64,000 bases of DNA, taken from contig NZ_JAGPXN010000014.1 of NCBI RefSeq assembly GCF_018070575.1, positions 124,001 through 188,000 on the forward strand, in the 5' to 3' direction. The stretch comes from Micromonospora sp. C31. Its GTDB lineage: Bacteria; Actinomycetota; Actinomycetes; Mycobacteriales; Micromonosporaceae. Numbering within the stretch: position 1 is the first letter of the stretch; the number at the start of each line of letters is the position of its first letter. A model generated the notes under the pieces. That model did no database searches. It was not told the origin of the DNA and saw only the letters and a list, made by a program, of their open reading frames with translations. Of this stretch, positions 40,325 to 48,267 are shown one piece after another. The position numbers were made by a program, and so were the translations under genes.

Positions 40325-42784
40325 TCAGGCCGCCCCCGCCGCCTCGATGTCGTTCACGCAGCGCAGCACCGGGCGGCTGGCCAGCGCGGCCGGGTCGAGC
40401 GGCGCCGCGGACCGCACGGTGAACGTGACCGACTCCCCCGGGAGCAGCGTCACCAGGGCCTCGTCGACCTCTGCGGCGGGATCGAGGCGGTCCGGGAACA
40501 GCGTCAGGTCGCGCAGCACGGTCGCGGCGGTCACGCGGACCCGCCGGCCGCCGTCGAACGATTCGACCGTCGCGTCGAACGCCGCCGCCGGCCATCGCAC
40601 GTCCCGGTCCTCCGCGAAGAACCACAGCGCCCGTCCGGCGTCGTCGCCCGCCTCGGCGACCAGCAGCTCATGCCGGGCCTCGCCCGGCTCCGCCAGGTCC
40701 GCGGGCAGCGCCAGCGTGACCGACGCGTACGCGGGCACGTCGATCTCCAGCGTGCTCTGCACCCGGCATTCCCCGTCCAGCGTGGACCGGGTGACCGTCA
40801 CCGGGGCCCGCCATGACGCCCCGCTCTCGTTGACCGCGACCACGGCCAGCCCGTCGGGGCGCGGTTGGAGGGTGAGCAGCCGGTCGGCGTAGGCACGACG
40901 CACCGCGTACCACAGTGGCTTGCGGCGGCCGTCGCCGTCCACGGCCGACCAGGAGGTCACCGGCCAGCAGTCGTTGAGTTGCCAGAAGATGGTGCCCGCG
41001 CAGGTGTCACGGTGGGACCGGAAGTGCTCGATGCCGACCTGCATCGCCCGTGCCTGGGTGAGTTGGGTGAGGTAGTGCCAGTCGTCGAAGTCGGCCGGCG
41101 GGGGCAGGTGCGCGTCGATGCCCCGCTGGAGCTTCAGGTCGCCGTCGGCGGCCTTCTGGTGGTGCGCCATGCCGGGCGAGTCGGGCGCGAGCGGCTCGTC
41201 GGACAGTGCCCGGCGCAGCGTCGCGTACGCCGGGGGCGCCTGCCAGCCGAACTCGGCGACGAAGCGCGGCACGTACGCGCGGTACTTCGGGTAGTCGTCG
41301 GTGTTCCACACGTCCCAGATGTGCGTGGTGCCGTGCGCCGGGTCGTTGGGGTGGATCCCCTCGCTGCCCGACCACGGGCTGCCCGGCCAGTACGGCCGCG
41401 TCGGATCCAGCTCGGCCACGATCCGGGGCAGCAGCTCCAGGTAGTAGCCGCGCCCCCAGGTGCGCCCCGCGAGGGGTCCCTGCCAGTCCCAGTCGTGCCA
41501 GCCCCAGATGTTCTCGTTGTTGCCGGTCCACAGCACCAGCGACGGGTGCGGCGCCAGCCGGACCACCTGCTCGGCGGCCTCGGCGGCCACCTCGGCGCCG
41601 AACGGCTCCTCCTCCGGGTAGGCGGCGCAGGCGAAGAGGAAGTCCTGCTGCACCAGCAGGCCCAGCTCGTCGGCGAGATCGTAGAAGTCGTCCGACTCGT
41701 ACCGGCCGCCGCCCCAGACGCGCAGCAGGTTGACGTTCGCCCCGGTGGCCTGCCGGAACCGGTGCGCCAGCCGGTGCCGGGTGATCCGGGTGGGGAACAC
41801 GTCGTCGGGGATCCAGTTGACCCCCCGGACGAAGACCGGGGTGTCGTTGACGTGCAGGGCGAACGGGGTGCCGTGCGCGTCGGGAGTGGTGTCGAGACGT
41901 ACGGAGCGGAACCCGATCCGCCGCGACCACGTGTCGAGCGGGCGGGCGTCGGCGTCGTGCAGCGTCACCGCCAGCGGATGCAGGGGCTGCTCACCGTACC
42001 CCCGGGGCCACCACAGCGCCGGGTCGCGGACGGTGAGGGCCAGCACGGCCGTACGCTCCCCGGCCGGTACGGTCGCGGCGGCCGTCGCGCCGGCGACGGT
42101 GGCCCGTACGGTGAGCGGCACGTCCCCGGCCCGCTCGACCTCGACGTGCAGCTCCACCCGGCCGTCGCCGGCCTCGACGGTCACCAGGGGGCGCACGACG
42201 GCCAGCCGCGCCGTCGACCAGGCGTGCAGCCCGATCTCCTGCCAGATGCCGGCGGTGACCAGCGTCGGGCCCCAGTCCCAGCCGAAGTTGCAGGCCATCT
42301 TGCGGATGTACGGGAACGGCTCCGGGTAGGCGTTCGGCCGGTCCCCGAGCCGGTCCCGGTGCGCCTCGGCGTAGCGGTAGGCGGAGTCGAGGCGTACGGC
42401 CAGGGTGTTGGACCCGGCGACCAGCAGCGACCGGACGTCGAAGCGGTGACCGCGGTGCATGTTCTCGGCGCGGCCGACCTCGGCGCCGTTCAGGGTGAGG
42501 GTGGCGACGGTGTCGAGGCCGGCGCACACCAGGTCGACCCGCTCGTCCTCCCCGGGCTCGAGGGTGAAGGTGGTCTCGTAGACCCAGTCGGTCCGGCCGA
42601 TCCAGGCCAGCCCCTTCTCGTTGTCGTCCAGGTACGGGTCGGGAATCAGGCCGGCGGCGAGCAGGTCGGTGTGCACGCAGCCGGGCACGGTGGCCGGCAC
42701 CGCGCGCCCGGCGATCGCGGCCGGCACCTGCGGCCCCGGTACGGCCCGCAGGATCCAACCCTCGTGCAACGCTTGCCAGGTCAC
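40325..42784 (-). CDS. Beta-mannosidase, glycoside hydrolase family 2
   Basis: An 819-residue cytoplasmic enzyme removing terminal beta-mannose residues from oligosaccharides. GH2 layout: N-terminal jelly roll (VPGCVHTDLLAAGLIPDPYLDDNE), Ig-like domains, TIM barrel with acid/base glutamate in WTGNNENIWGW (about 421) and nucleophile in RFVAEFGWQ (about 509), plus FVRGVNWIPDD and LLRVWGGGRYE. No signal peptide, so substrates must be imported. GTG 42784 is preceded by a weak AGG. It is divergent from a LacI regulator; two palindromes lie between them. Confidence 0.92.
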   Translation of the reverse strand: MTWQALHEGWILRAVPGPQVPAAIAGRAVPATVPGCVHTDLLAAGLIPDPYLDDNEKGLAWIGRTDWVYETTFTLEPGEDERVDLVCAGLDTVATLTLNGAEVGRAENMHRGHRFDVRSLLVAGSNTLAVRLDSAYRYAEAHRDRLGDRPNAYPEPFPYIRKMACNFGWDWGPTLVTAGIWQEIGLHAWSTARLAVVRPLVTVEAGDGRVELHVEVERAGDVPLTVRATVAGATAAATVPAGERTAVLALTVRDPALWWPRGYGEQPLHPLAVTLHDADARPLDTWSRRIGFRSVRLDTTPDAHGTPFALHVNDTPVFVRGVNWIPDDVFPTRITRHRLAHRFRQATGANVNLLRVWGGGRYESDDFYDLADELGLLVQQDFLFACAAYPEEEPFGAEVAAEAAEQVVRLAPHPSLVLWTGNNENIWGWHDWDWQGPLAGRTWGRGYYLELLPRIVAELDPTRPYWPGSPWSGSEGIHPNDPAHGTTHIWDVWNTDDYPKYRAYVPRFVAEFGWQAPPAYATLRRALSDEPLAPDSPGMAHHQKAADGDLKLQRGIDAHLPPPADFDDWHYLTQLTQARAMQVGIEHFRSHRDTCAGTIFWQLNDCWPVTSWSAVDGDGRRKPLWYAVRRAYADRLLTLQPRPDGLAVVAVNESGASWRAPVTVTRSTLDGECRVQSTLEIDVPAYASVTLALPADLAEPGEARHELLVAEAGDDAGRALWFFAEDRDVRWPAAAFDATVESFDGGRRVRVTAATVLRDLTLFPDRLDPAAEVDEALVTLLPGESVTFTVRSAAPLDPAALASRPVLRCVNDIEAAGAA

Positions 42785-42858
42785 GACCTCACCGCACCTT
42801 CCATGATTCGGTCATCCCTCCGGGCCGGATGGAACGCTGTCGACATCGGAAGTCATGG

Positions 42859-42874
42859 ACTTAACCGGATAAGT
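42859..42874. promoter_or_regulatory. LacI-type operator 1
   Basis: ACTTAACCGGATAAGT is a nearly perfect palindrome with arms ACTTA/TAAGT and a central CCGG, typical of LacI-family sites. It lies 75 bp before the mannosidase start. Confidence 0.65.
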
Positions 42875-42949
42875 GACGCCACGGCACGGGCCGGTTCCGG
42901 CAGTGTAGACGAGCTGCGGCGCGAGGCGACGACACGTCGCCACGCGCGC

Positions 42950-42965
42950 ACTTAACCGGGAAAGT
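42950..42965. promoter_or_regulatory. LacI-type operator 2
   Basis: ACTTAACCGGGAAAGT shares the first ten bases with operator 1; the right half is degenerate. Centres are 91 bp apart, allowing looping or separate control of the two divergent genes. Confidence 0.55.
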
Positions 42966-43094
42966 AGCTGACTCGACCGGTGCCGTCAGCCGGTCGCACC
43001 GGCCCACCGACGGCCGGTGCAGTAGCGTGGATCGCCGGTCACCCCCGGCCTCGTGGTGAGACCCGCCCGGGCGGGAGAGCGGAGGAGCACGCCG

Positions 43095-44114
43095 GTGAAG
43101 CGGCCCACGATCGCCGACGTCGCCCGACGCGCCGGGGTGTCCAAGGGAGCGGTGTCCTACGCGCTGAACGGCCAGCCCGGGGTCTCGCAGGCCACCCGGG
43201 AACGGATCCTCGCCATCGCCACCGAGATCGGCTTCAACCCCAACCGCGCCGCCCGGTCCCTCTCCGGCGCCACCGCCGACGCGGTCGGCCTCGCCCTCTG
43301 CCGCCCGGCCCGCACGCTCGGCATCGAGCCGTTCTTCATGGAGCTGATCAGCGGCGTCGAGGCCGAACTCTCCGCCCGGTCGTACGCGCTCACCCTCCAG
43401 GTGGTGGCCGACCAGGAGGCGGAGGTCGCGGTCTACCGCCGGTGGTGGGGCGAACGCCGGGTCGACGGCGTCCTCGTCTGCGACCTGCGCACCGACGACC
43501 GCCGGGTGCCGGTCCTGGCGGAGCTGGGCCTGCCCGCGGTGGTGATCGGCGGCCCGGGCGGCACCGGCGGGCTGGCCAGCGTCTGGTCCGACGACGCGGC
43601 GGCGCTGGTCGAGACCGTGGAGTACCTGGCCGCCCTCGGGCATCGCCGGATCGCCCGCGTCGGCGGCCTCCCCGCCCTGCTGCACACCGAGATCCGCACC
43701 GAGGCGTTCACCCGGGTGTGCCGGCGGCTCGGCCTGGCCGACGCGGTCACCGTGCCCTGCGACTACACGGGCGAGGAGGGGGCGCGGGCGACCCGCCGGC
43801 TGCTCAGCTCGGCCGGCCGCCCCACCGCCGTGCTCTACGACAACGACGTGATGGCGATAGCGGGGCTGTCGGTAGCCCAGGAGATGGGCCTCGCCGTGCC
43901 GGGCGACCTGTCCATCGTCGCCTGGGACGATTCGCCGCTCTGCCAGCTGGTGCACCCGCCGCTGACCGCGCTCGGCCGGGACATCCCGGCATACGGCGCG
44001 CACGCCGCCCGGCAGCTGCTCGCGGTGATCGGCGGCTCACCGGCCGGTCGGGTCCAGGACGAGACGGCCCACCTGACCCCCCGGGGCAGCACGGCCCCGC
44101 CGCGCGTCGGCTGA
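43095..44114 (+). CDS. LacI-family transcriptional regulator
   Basis: A 339-residue repressor. The N-terminal helix-turn-helix and hinge read TIADVARRAGVSKGAVSYALNGQPGVS and NPNRAARSLSG; the rest is a periplasmic-binding-type sugar domain (FFMELISGVEAELSARSY, RRVDGVLVCDLR, AVLYDNDVMAIAGLSVAQEMG, DLSIVAWDDSPL). GTG 43095 has GGAGGAG about 7 nt upstream. It most likely represses the divergent beta-mannosidase gene and itself through the two 16-bp operators, released by a manno-oligosaccharide. No transporter gene is adjacent. Confidence 0.92.
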   Translation: MKRPTIADVARRAGVSKGAVSYALNGQPGVSQATRERILAIATEIGFNPNRAARSLSGATADAVGLALCRPARTLGIEPFFMELISGVEAELSARSYALTLQVVADQEAEVAVYRRWWGERRVDGVLVCDLRTDDRRVPVLAELGLPAVVIGGPGGTGGLASVWSDDAAALVETVEYLAALGHRRIARVGGLPALLHTEIRTEAFTRVCRRLGLADAVTVPCDYTGEEGARATRRLLSSAGRPTAVLYDNDVMAIAGLSVAQEMGLAVPGDLSIVAWDDSPLCQLVHPPLTALGRDIPAYGAHAARQLLAVIGGSPAGRVQDETAHLTPRGSTAPPRVG

Positions 44115-44276
44115 ACCGGGCGGAGCAGCCCGACGCCGTCGTGGTGAGGCCAGCATCCGGACCGACGCCCGGCCCAGCCTGGCGAAGTCTCCGATGGAGA
44201 ACGTGGCCCCTCACCCGTTCGGCCCTGACCCGTGTCAGAGTCGACCAGGCGGGCGGGCCCGAACGGGGGCCCACCG

Positions 44277-46550
44277 TCAGCGCGAGGCCGTGGGGAACTC
44301 CTCGAAGTACGCCTCGACCCGCTCGGCGGTCGCCGGGCGGGCCAACGCGAAGCCCTGCCCGTACCGGCAGCCGGCCCGCCGCGCGCCGTCGACCAGGCTG
44401 GCCGACTCCAACTCCTCGGCCACGATGTCCAGCCCCAGCCGGTCGCCCACGCTCACCACCACGTCCATCAGCGGGCGCTGCGGGTCCGCCGGGTCCACCA
44501 GCTGCGGGCCGACCTTGAGCAGGTCGATCGGCAACCGGCGGAGCTGCGCCAGCGAGGCGTGCTCGGCCCGGAAGTCGTCCAGCGCGGTACGCACGCCCAG
44601 CGAACGCAGCCCGGCCAGCCGGGCCACCACCGTCGGCAGCTCGGCGCCCACCCGGGGCTCCGCCACCTCCACCACCAGCCGCTCCGGCGCGATGCCGTAC
44701 GCGTCCAGCACGGCCGCGGTCCGCGGCACGAAGTCGGGGACCGCCAGCTCCCGGACCGTCACGTTGACCGCCATCCAGAGCTGCCGGCTGCCCGCCGACC
44801 AGGCGGCGAGCTGCCGGCAGGCTCGGTCCAGCACCCAGCAGCCCAGCTCGCCCACGATGTCGAGGTCCTCGGCCACGGGTAGCAACTCGGCGGGCAGCAC
44901 CGTACCGAGGACCGGGCTGCGCCAGCGCAGCAGCGCCTCCGCGCCGACCGGCTGCCCGTCGGCCAGGTCGAGCACCGGCTGGTAGACGAGGTCCAGCTCG
45001 CCCCGGGCCACCGCCCCGGGCAGCTCCCGCTCCAGGTCGAGCCGGCGGACGAGCTGCTCCTCCAGGTAGGCGTCGTACCACTCGACCCGGTCCCGGCCGA
45101 GCTGCACGGCCCGGCGCCGGGCCAGGTCCGCCTGGCGCAGCACGTCCTCCGGACTGCCGTTGCCGATCTCGGCCAGCCCGACACCGGCCCGCAGCCGCAA
45201 CGCCGCACCGGCCACGTCGTAAGGCCGGGTGAGCGCGCCGAGCAGCCGGGTGCCCAGCGCGTACGCCAGCACCGGGCCGGCCTCGGTGACCACGGTGAAG
45301 CCGGTGGCGGTGACGTCCGCGAGCAGGTCCCGGGGGCCGACCACGGCTCTGGCCCGGCGGACCGCCTCGGCCAGCACGTCCTCGCGGACCTGGCACCCGT
45401 CGGAGGCGGGTCCGGGGCCGTGCAGGTCGACGACGAGCAGCGCGCCGGCGGGGGCCGGCGCGTCCCGGAGCGTGGCGAGGGCCCGCAGCAGCGCCGGGCG
45501 GTCCAGGGGCACGCCGGACCGGCTCCGGCCGGCCGCCCCGGACCGGTCCGGGTGGCCGTCGGCGCGGGCCGGTCGCGCCGGCTCGTCCGCCCGCAGCAGG
45601 TCCCGCAGCACCAACGGCGGGGCGAGCGCGAGGACGAGCAGAATCGCGGTGAGGTCCGGCGGCCCGCCGTCGCGCAACTGCCAGCCGGTGGCCGCCACGG
45701 CCGCGACGGCCGGCAGCACCGCCCGGGGCCACACCCTGGTCGGCAACGCGGGTGGGTCCAGCTCCGGGCGGGTCGCCCGCCGCGCCCCCGCCGCCGTCAG
45801 CAGCACCCCGCCGACCAGCGGGGGTACGGACAGCAGCGCCGCCCGTTGCGGTGCCGCGCCCGTCGGAAGCGCGGCCAGCAGCACCAGCCCGGACAGGGTG
45901 AGCGCCGCCCCGGCCCGGCAGCGGGCCGCGCCGGTGTGCCGGTGCGGCCCGGTCAGCACGACGAGCACGGCGAGCGCGAGCCCGCCCAGGGCCATGGCCA
46001 CGGCGAGCCGGACCGGCGGGTCGAGGCGGTCGCGGGGCAGCAGCAGCCAGCCGGCGAGGACCAGCCCCAGGGCGGCGGCGGTCGCATCGACAGCCCCGCG
46101 CAGGCGGGCCCGGGCGGACGGGCGGACCTCCCGCGGCGGCGGAGGCAGACCCGCGACGAACAGCGCCGCGGCGGTGGCCAGCCCCGACACGGCGACGGCG
46201 GACCGGTGGCCCGGATCGGCGAGCGGAAGCACGGCGGCGGTGAGCCCCGCCGTCACCACCGCGGCGTCGAGCAGCACGGCGACGCGACGGGGCGGGGCCG
46301 CGCGCCGGCGGGCGGCGCGGGACCGGGTCGGGACCTGCGCGGGGGCGGGCGTCGACGGCGGGGCGGCGAGGCGGGAGAGCCGGGTGCCCGCCAGCGCACA
46401 GCTGGCGGCGGCGGACAGCGCCACCACGGCGAGGGCGGGCACCCGACCGGCCGCGCCGGCGAGCAGGAGCAGGCTGACGGCGGCGAGGACGAGGACGTCC
46501 GGCACGGCGGTGCGAGGGATGGACGCGTGTTGCGGGTACGCGAGGGGCAC
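44277..46550 (-). CDS. Membrane GGDEF-EAL protein with degenerate active sites
   Basis: A 757-residue relative of c-di-GMP enzymes. The first 330 residues hold many membrane helices. The GGDEF motif is replaced: the expected position reads DVTATGFTVV. The EAL domain keeps GAEALLRW but loop 6 reads ALDDFRAEHASL instead of DDFG.GYSSL, the catalytic K-I-D is K-V-G (LLKVGPQL), and VVAEG is IVAEELE. Neither synthesis nor hydrolysis is expected, so it may be a c-di-GMP receptor or a protein-binding platform. The frame is intact with normal codon use, so it is not a pseudogene. GTG 46550 has GAAGG about 8 nt upstream. Confidence 0.88.
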   Translation of the reverse strand: MPLAYPQHASIPRTAVPDVLVLAAVSLLLLAGAAGRVPALAVVALSAAASCALAGTRLSRLAAPPSTPAPAQVPTRSRAARRRAAPPRRVAVLLDAAVVTAGLTAAVLPLADPGHRSAVAVSGLATAAALFVAGLPPPPREVRPSARARLRGAVDATAAALGLVLAGWLLLPRDRLDPPVRLAVAMALGGLALAVLVVLTGPHRHTGAARCRAGAALTLSGLVLLAALPTGAAPQRAALLSVPPLVGGVLLTAAGARRATRPELDPPALPTRVWPRAVLPAVAAVAATGWQLRDGGPPDLTAILLVLALAPPLVLRDLLRADEPARPARADGHPDRSGAAGRSRSGVPLDRPALLRALATLRDAPAPAGALLVVDLHGPGPASDGCQVREDVLAEAVRRARAVVGPRDLLADVTATGFTVVTEAGPVLAYALGTRLLGALTRPYDVAGAALRLRAGVGLAEIGNGSPEDVLRQADLARRRAVQLGRDRVEWYDAYLEEQLVRRLDLERELPGAVARGELDLVYQPVLDLADGQPVGAEALLRWRSPVLGTVLPAELLPVAEDLDIVGELGCWVLDRACRQLAAWSAGSRQLWMAVNVTVRELAVPDFVPRTAAVLDAYGIAPERLVVEVAEPRVGAELPTVVARLAGLRSLGVRTALDDFRAEHASLAQLRRLPIDLLKVGPQLVDPADPQRPLMDVVVSVGDRLGLDIVAEELESASLVDGARRAGCRYGQGFALARPATAERVEAYFEEFPTASR

Positions 46551-46741
46551 GGCGGTCGCCTTCGTGAGGGGGCACGGGCGGTGCGACGGTGCAGGGCGCC
46601 GGACCCGAGGTGAGTCCGCCGCTCATCAGTCGGCAACGACCGGCCGCGGAGGCGGTGACGCCCAACCGGCAGTGATCTCCGTCACCGATTCCGCGGGCGC
46701 ACGCGGCTCGGCCCGCCGGGTACCGGGGCCGGCGGAAGTGG

Positions 46742-46747
46742 GATCAT
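46742..46747 (+). promoter_or_regulatory. -10 hexamer before PH-domain gene
   Basis: GATCAT is followed by exactly 6 nt and the GTG at 46754, favouring that codon over the ATG one codon earlier. Confidence 0.4.
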
Positions 46748-46753
46748 CGGATG

Positions 46754-47131
46754 GTGACCAGCCCGAACACCGTCCACTTCCGGCACAACCAGGCGATCCT
46801 GGCCGCCGCGATCATCGCCTTCTTCGGTGCCCTGCCGGTGGCCGGCGCCCGGTGGTACCTGCTGCCGGTGCTGCTCGTCCCGCTCGCCGTCGCACTCTGG
46901 GCGTGGCGGGCCGGCACCGACGCGGACGCCCACGAGCTGCGCCTGCGGGCGCTGGTCGGGCAGCGCCGGATCAGCTGGGAGCGGGTCGTCGAGCTGGCGG
47001 CCGACCCGCGCGGGCGGGCGGTCGCCCGGCTCGACGACGGTCGGCAGGTCACGCTGCCGGCGGTACGCGGCACCGACCTGCCCCGGCTCGTCTCCGCCAC
47101 CGGTCAGCCCCTGCCCGACGCGGCCGGCTGA
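46754..47131 (+). CDS. Small membrane protein with bacterial PH domain
   Basis: A 125-residue protein starting TSPNTVHFRHNQAIL, with two adjacent membrane helices (about 15-32 and 36-50) and a C-terminal bPH6-type domain (ADAHELRLRALVGQRRISWERVVELAADPRGRAVARLDDGRQVTLPAVRGTDLPRL). The family is widespread in actinobacteria with unknown function. GTG 46754 is chosen over ATG 46751 because of the hexamer spacing and the usual TSPNTV start. It converges on the next gene with 16 nt between stops. Confidence 0.8.
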   Translation: MTSPNTVHFRHNQAILAAAIIAFFGALPVAGARWYLLPVLLVPLAVALWAWRAGTDADAHELRLRALVGQRRISWERVVELAADPRGRAVARLDDGRQVTLPAVRGTDLPRLVSATGQPLPDAAG

Positions 47132-47147
47132 GCACCGCGTCGACGGC

Positions 47148-48074
47148 TCAGTAGCCGTCCACCACCGTGTTGATCAGCGGCTCGCCGGCCGCGAACCGGC
47201 GGACCTGCCCGGCGACCAGCCGGTACGCGCGCGGCAGCAGGCCGCGTACCGAGCCGGCGACATGCGGGGTGAGCAGCACGTTCGGCAGCGTCCACAGCTC
47301 GTGGTCGGCGGGCAACGGCTCCGGATCGGTGACGTCCAGCGCCGCCGAGATCCGGCCGGTACGCAGCTCGGCGGTCAGCGCCTCGGTCCGGGCCACCGGC
47401 CCACGGGCGGCGTTGACCAGCAACGCGCCGTCGCGCATCGCGGCGAGGAACCTCCCGTCGACCAGCCCCCGGGTCTGCTCGGTCAGCGGCACCAACAACA
47501 CCACCACGTCGGCCTCGGGAAGCAGCCCCGGCAGCTCCCGCACGCCGTGCACGCCCTGCTCCGGGCGGGCGGTCCGGGCCACCAGCGTGAAGCTCACCTC
47601 GAACGGCGCGAGCCGGTCGCGTACCGCCGTGCCGATGGAGCCGGCCCCGACGATCAGCACCCGCTTGCCGGCCAGCTCGTCGGTGGGGGCCACCTCGTCG
47701 TACGCCCAGTCGCGCCGGGCCTGCGCGCGGGCCAGGGCGGGGAAGGCGCGCAGCTGGGACAGGATCGCCGCGACCACCCACTCGGCGGTGGACGGGTCGT
47801 GCACCCCCCTGGCGTCGCAGAGCGTCACTCCGGGCGGGACCCGGCCGGCCCACGCGTCCGCCCCGGCGGAGAGGAGCTGCACCACCGCCAGGTCGGGCAG
47901 CTCGCGGGCCAGCGCGGTGGTGTCCCCGGCCGCCAGGAAGGGCGGCACCCAGAACCGGACACCGGCCACCGCCGAGGGGAGCCGGGAGACGTCCTCGACC
48001 ACCTCGACCGTGACCTCCGGCGGCAGCTCGCCGAGGAGCGCCGGACCGTCCTGGTGCGGGATCCATACCTTCAC
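47148..48074 (-). CDS. D-isomer-specific 2-hydroxyacid dehydrogenase
   Basis: A 308-residue NAD(P)-dependent oxidoreductase. It has the Rossmann motif VLIVGAGSIGTAVRDRL, the catalytic arginine in LLVNAARGPVART, glutamate in LDVTDPEPLPADH and histidine in VLLTPHVAGS, close to the GhrA/phosphoglycerate dehydrogenase group. Its substrate (glyoxylate, hydroxypyruvate or another 2-oxo acid) is not evident, and it lacks the regulatory domains of SerA. A TATCGT hexamer lies 8 nt before GTG 48074, so the leader would be at most a few bases. It stands alone. Confidence 0.88.
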   Translation of the reverse strand: MKVWIPHQDGPALLGELPPEVTVEVVEDVSRLPSAVAGVRFWVPPFLAAGDTTALARELPDLAVVQLLSAGADAWAGRVPPGVTLCDARGVHDPSTAEWVVAAILSQLRAFPALARAQARRDWAYDEVAPTDELAGKRVLIVGAGSIGTAVRDRLAPFEVSFTLVARTARPEQGVHGVRELPGLLPEADVVVLLVPLTEQTRGLVDGRFLAAMRDGALLVNAARGPVARTEALTAELRTGRISAALDVTDPEPLPADHELWTLPNVLLTPHVAGSVRGLLPRAYRLVAGQVRRFAAGEPLINTVVDGY

Positions 48075-48212
48075 GCCCGCCGACGATAGGCCCCCGACGG
48101 GCCTGCCCGCCGGGCAGGGGTGGCGCCGGCACCCGGACGGGGACGCCACCGACGCCGACGAGGTGATCAGGGTGACGCCCCGGCGACCGAGGCGATTCGG
48201 GTCCGGAGGAGG

Positions 48213-48218
48213 TATAAG
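48213..48218 (+). promoter_or_regulatory. Possible -10 of the GAF/SpoIIE gene
   Basis: TATAAG lies in a GGAGGAGGTATAAGGG context 50 bp before the ATG at 48268. It may be the -10 of a housekeeping or stress sigma factor. Confidence 0.3.
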
Positions 48219-48267
48219 GGAGGACCGGAGTGCCGGTCGGCCTCCATCCGGCACGGACAGGTGGTCA

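Noticed and set aside
42785..42805. Seven-codon ORF MEGAVRS overlapping the mannosidase GTG by GTGA
   Set aside because: No -10 at the right distance and no ribosome binding site; overlap of this kind arises easily by chance.
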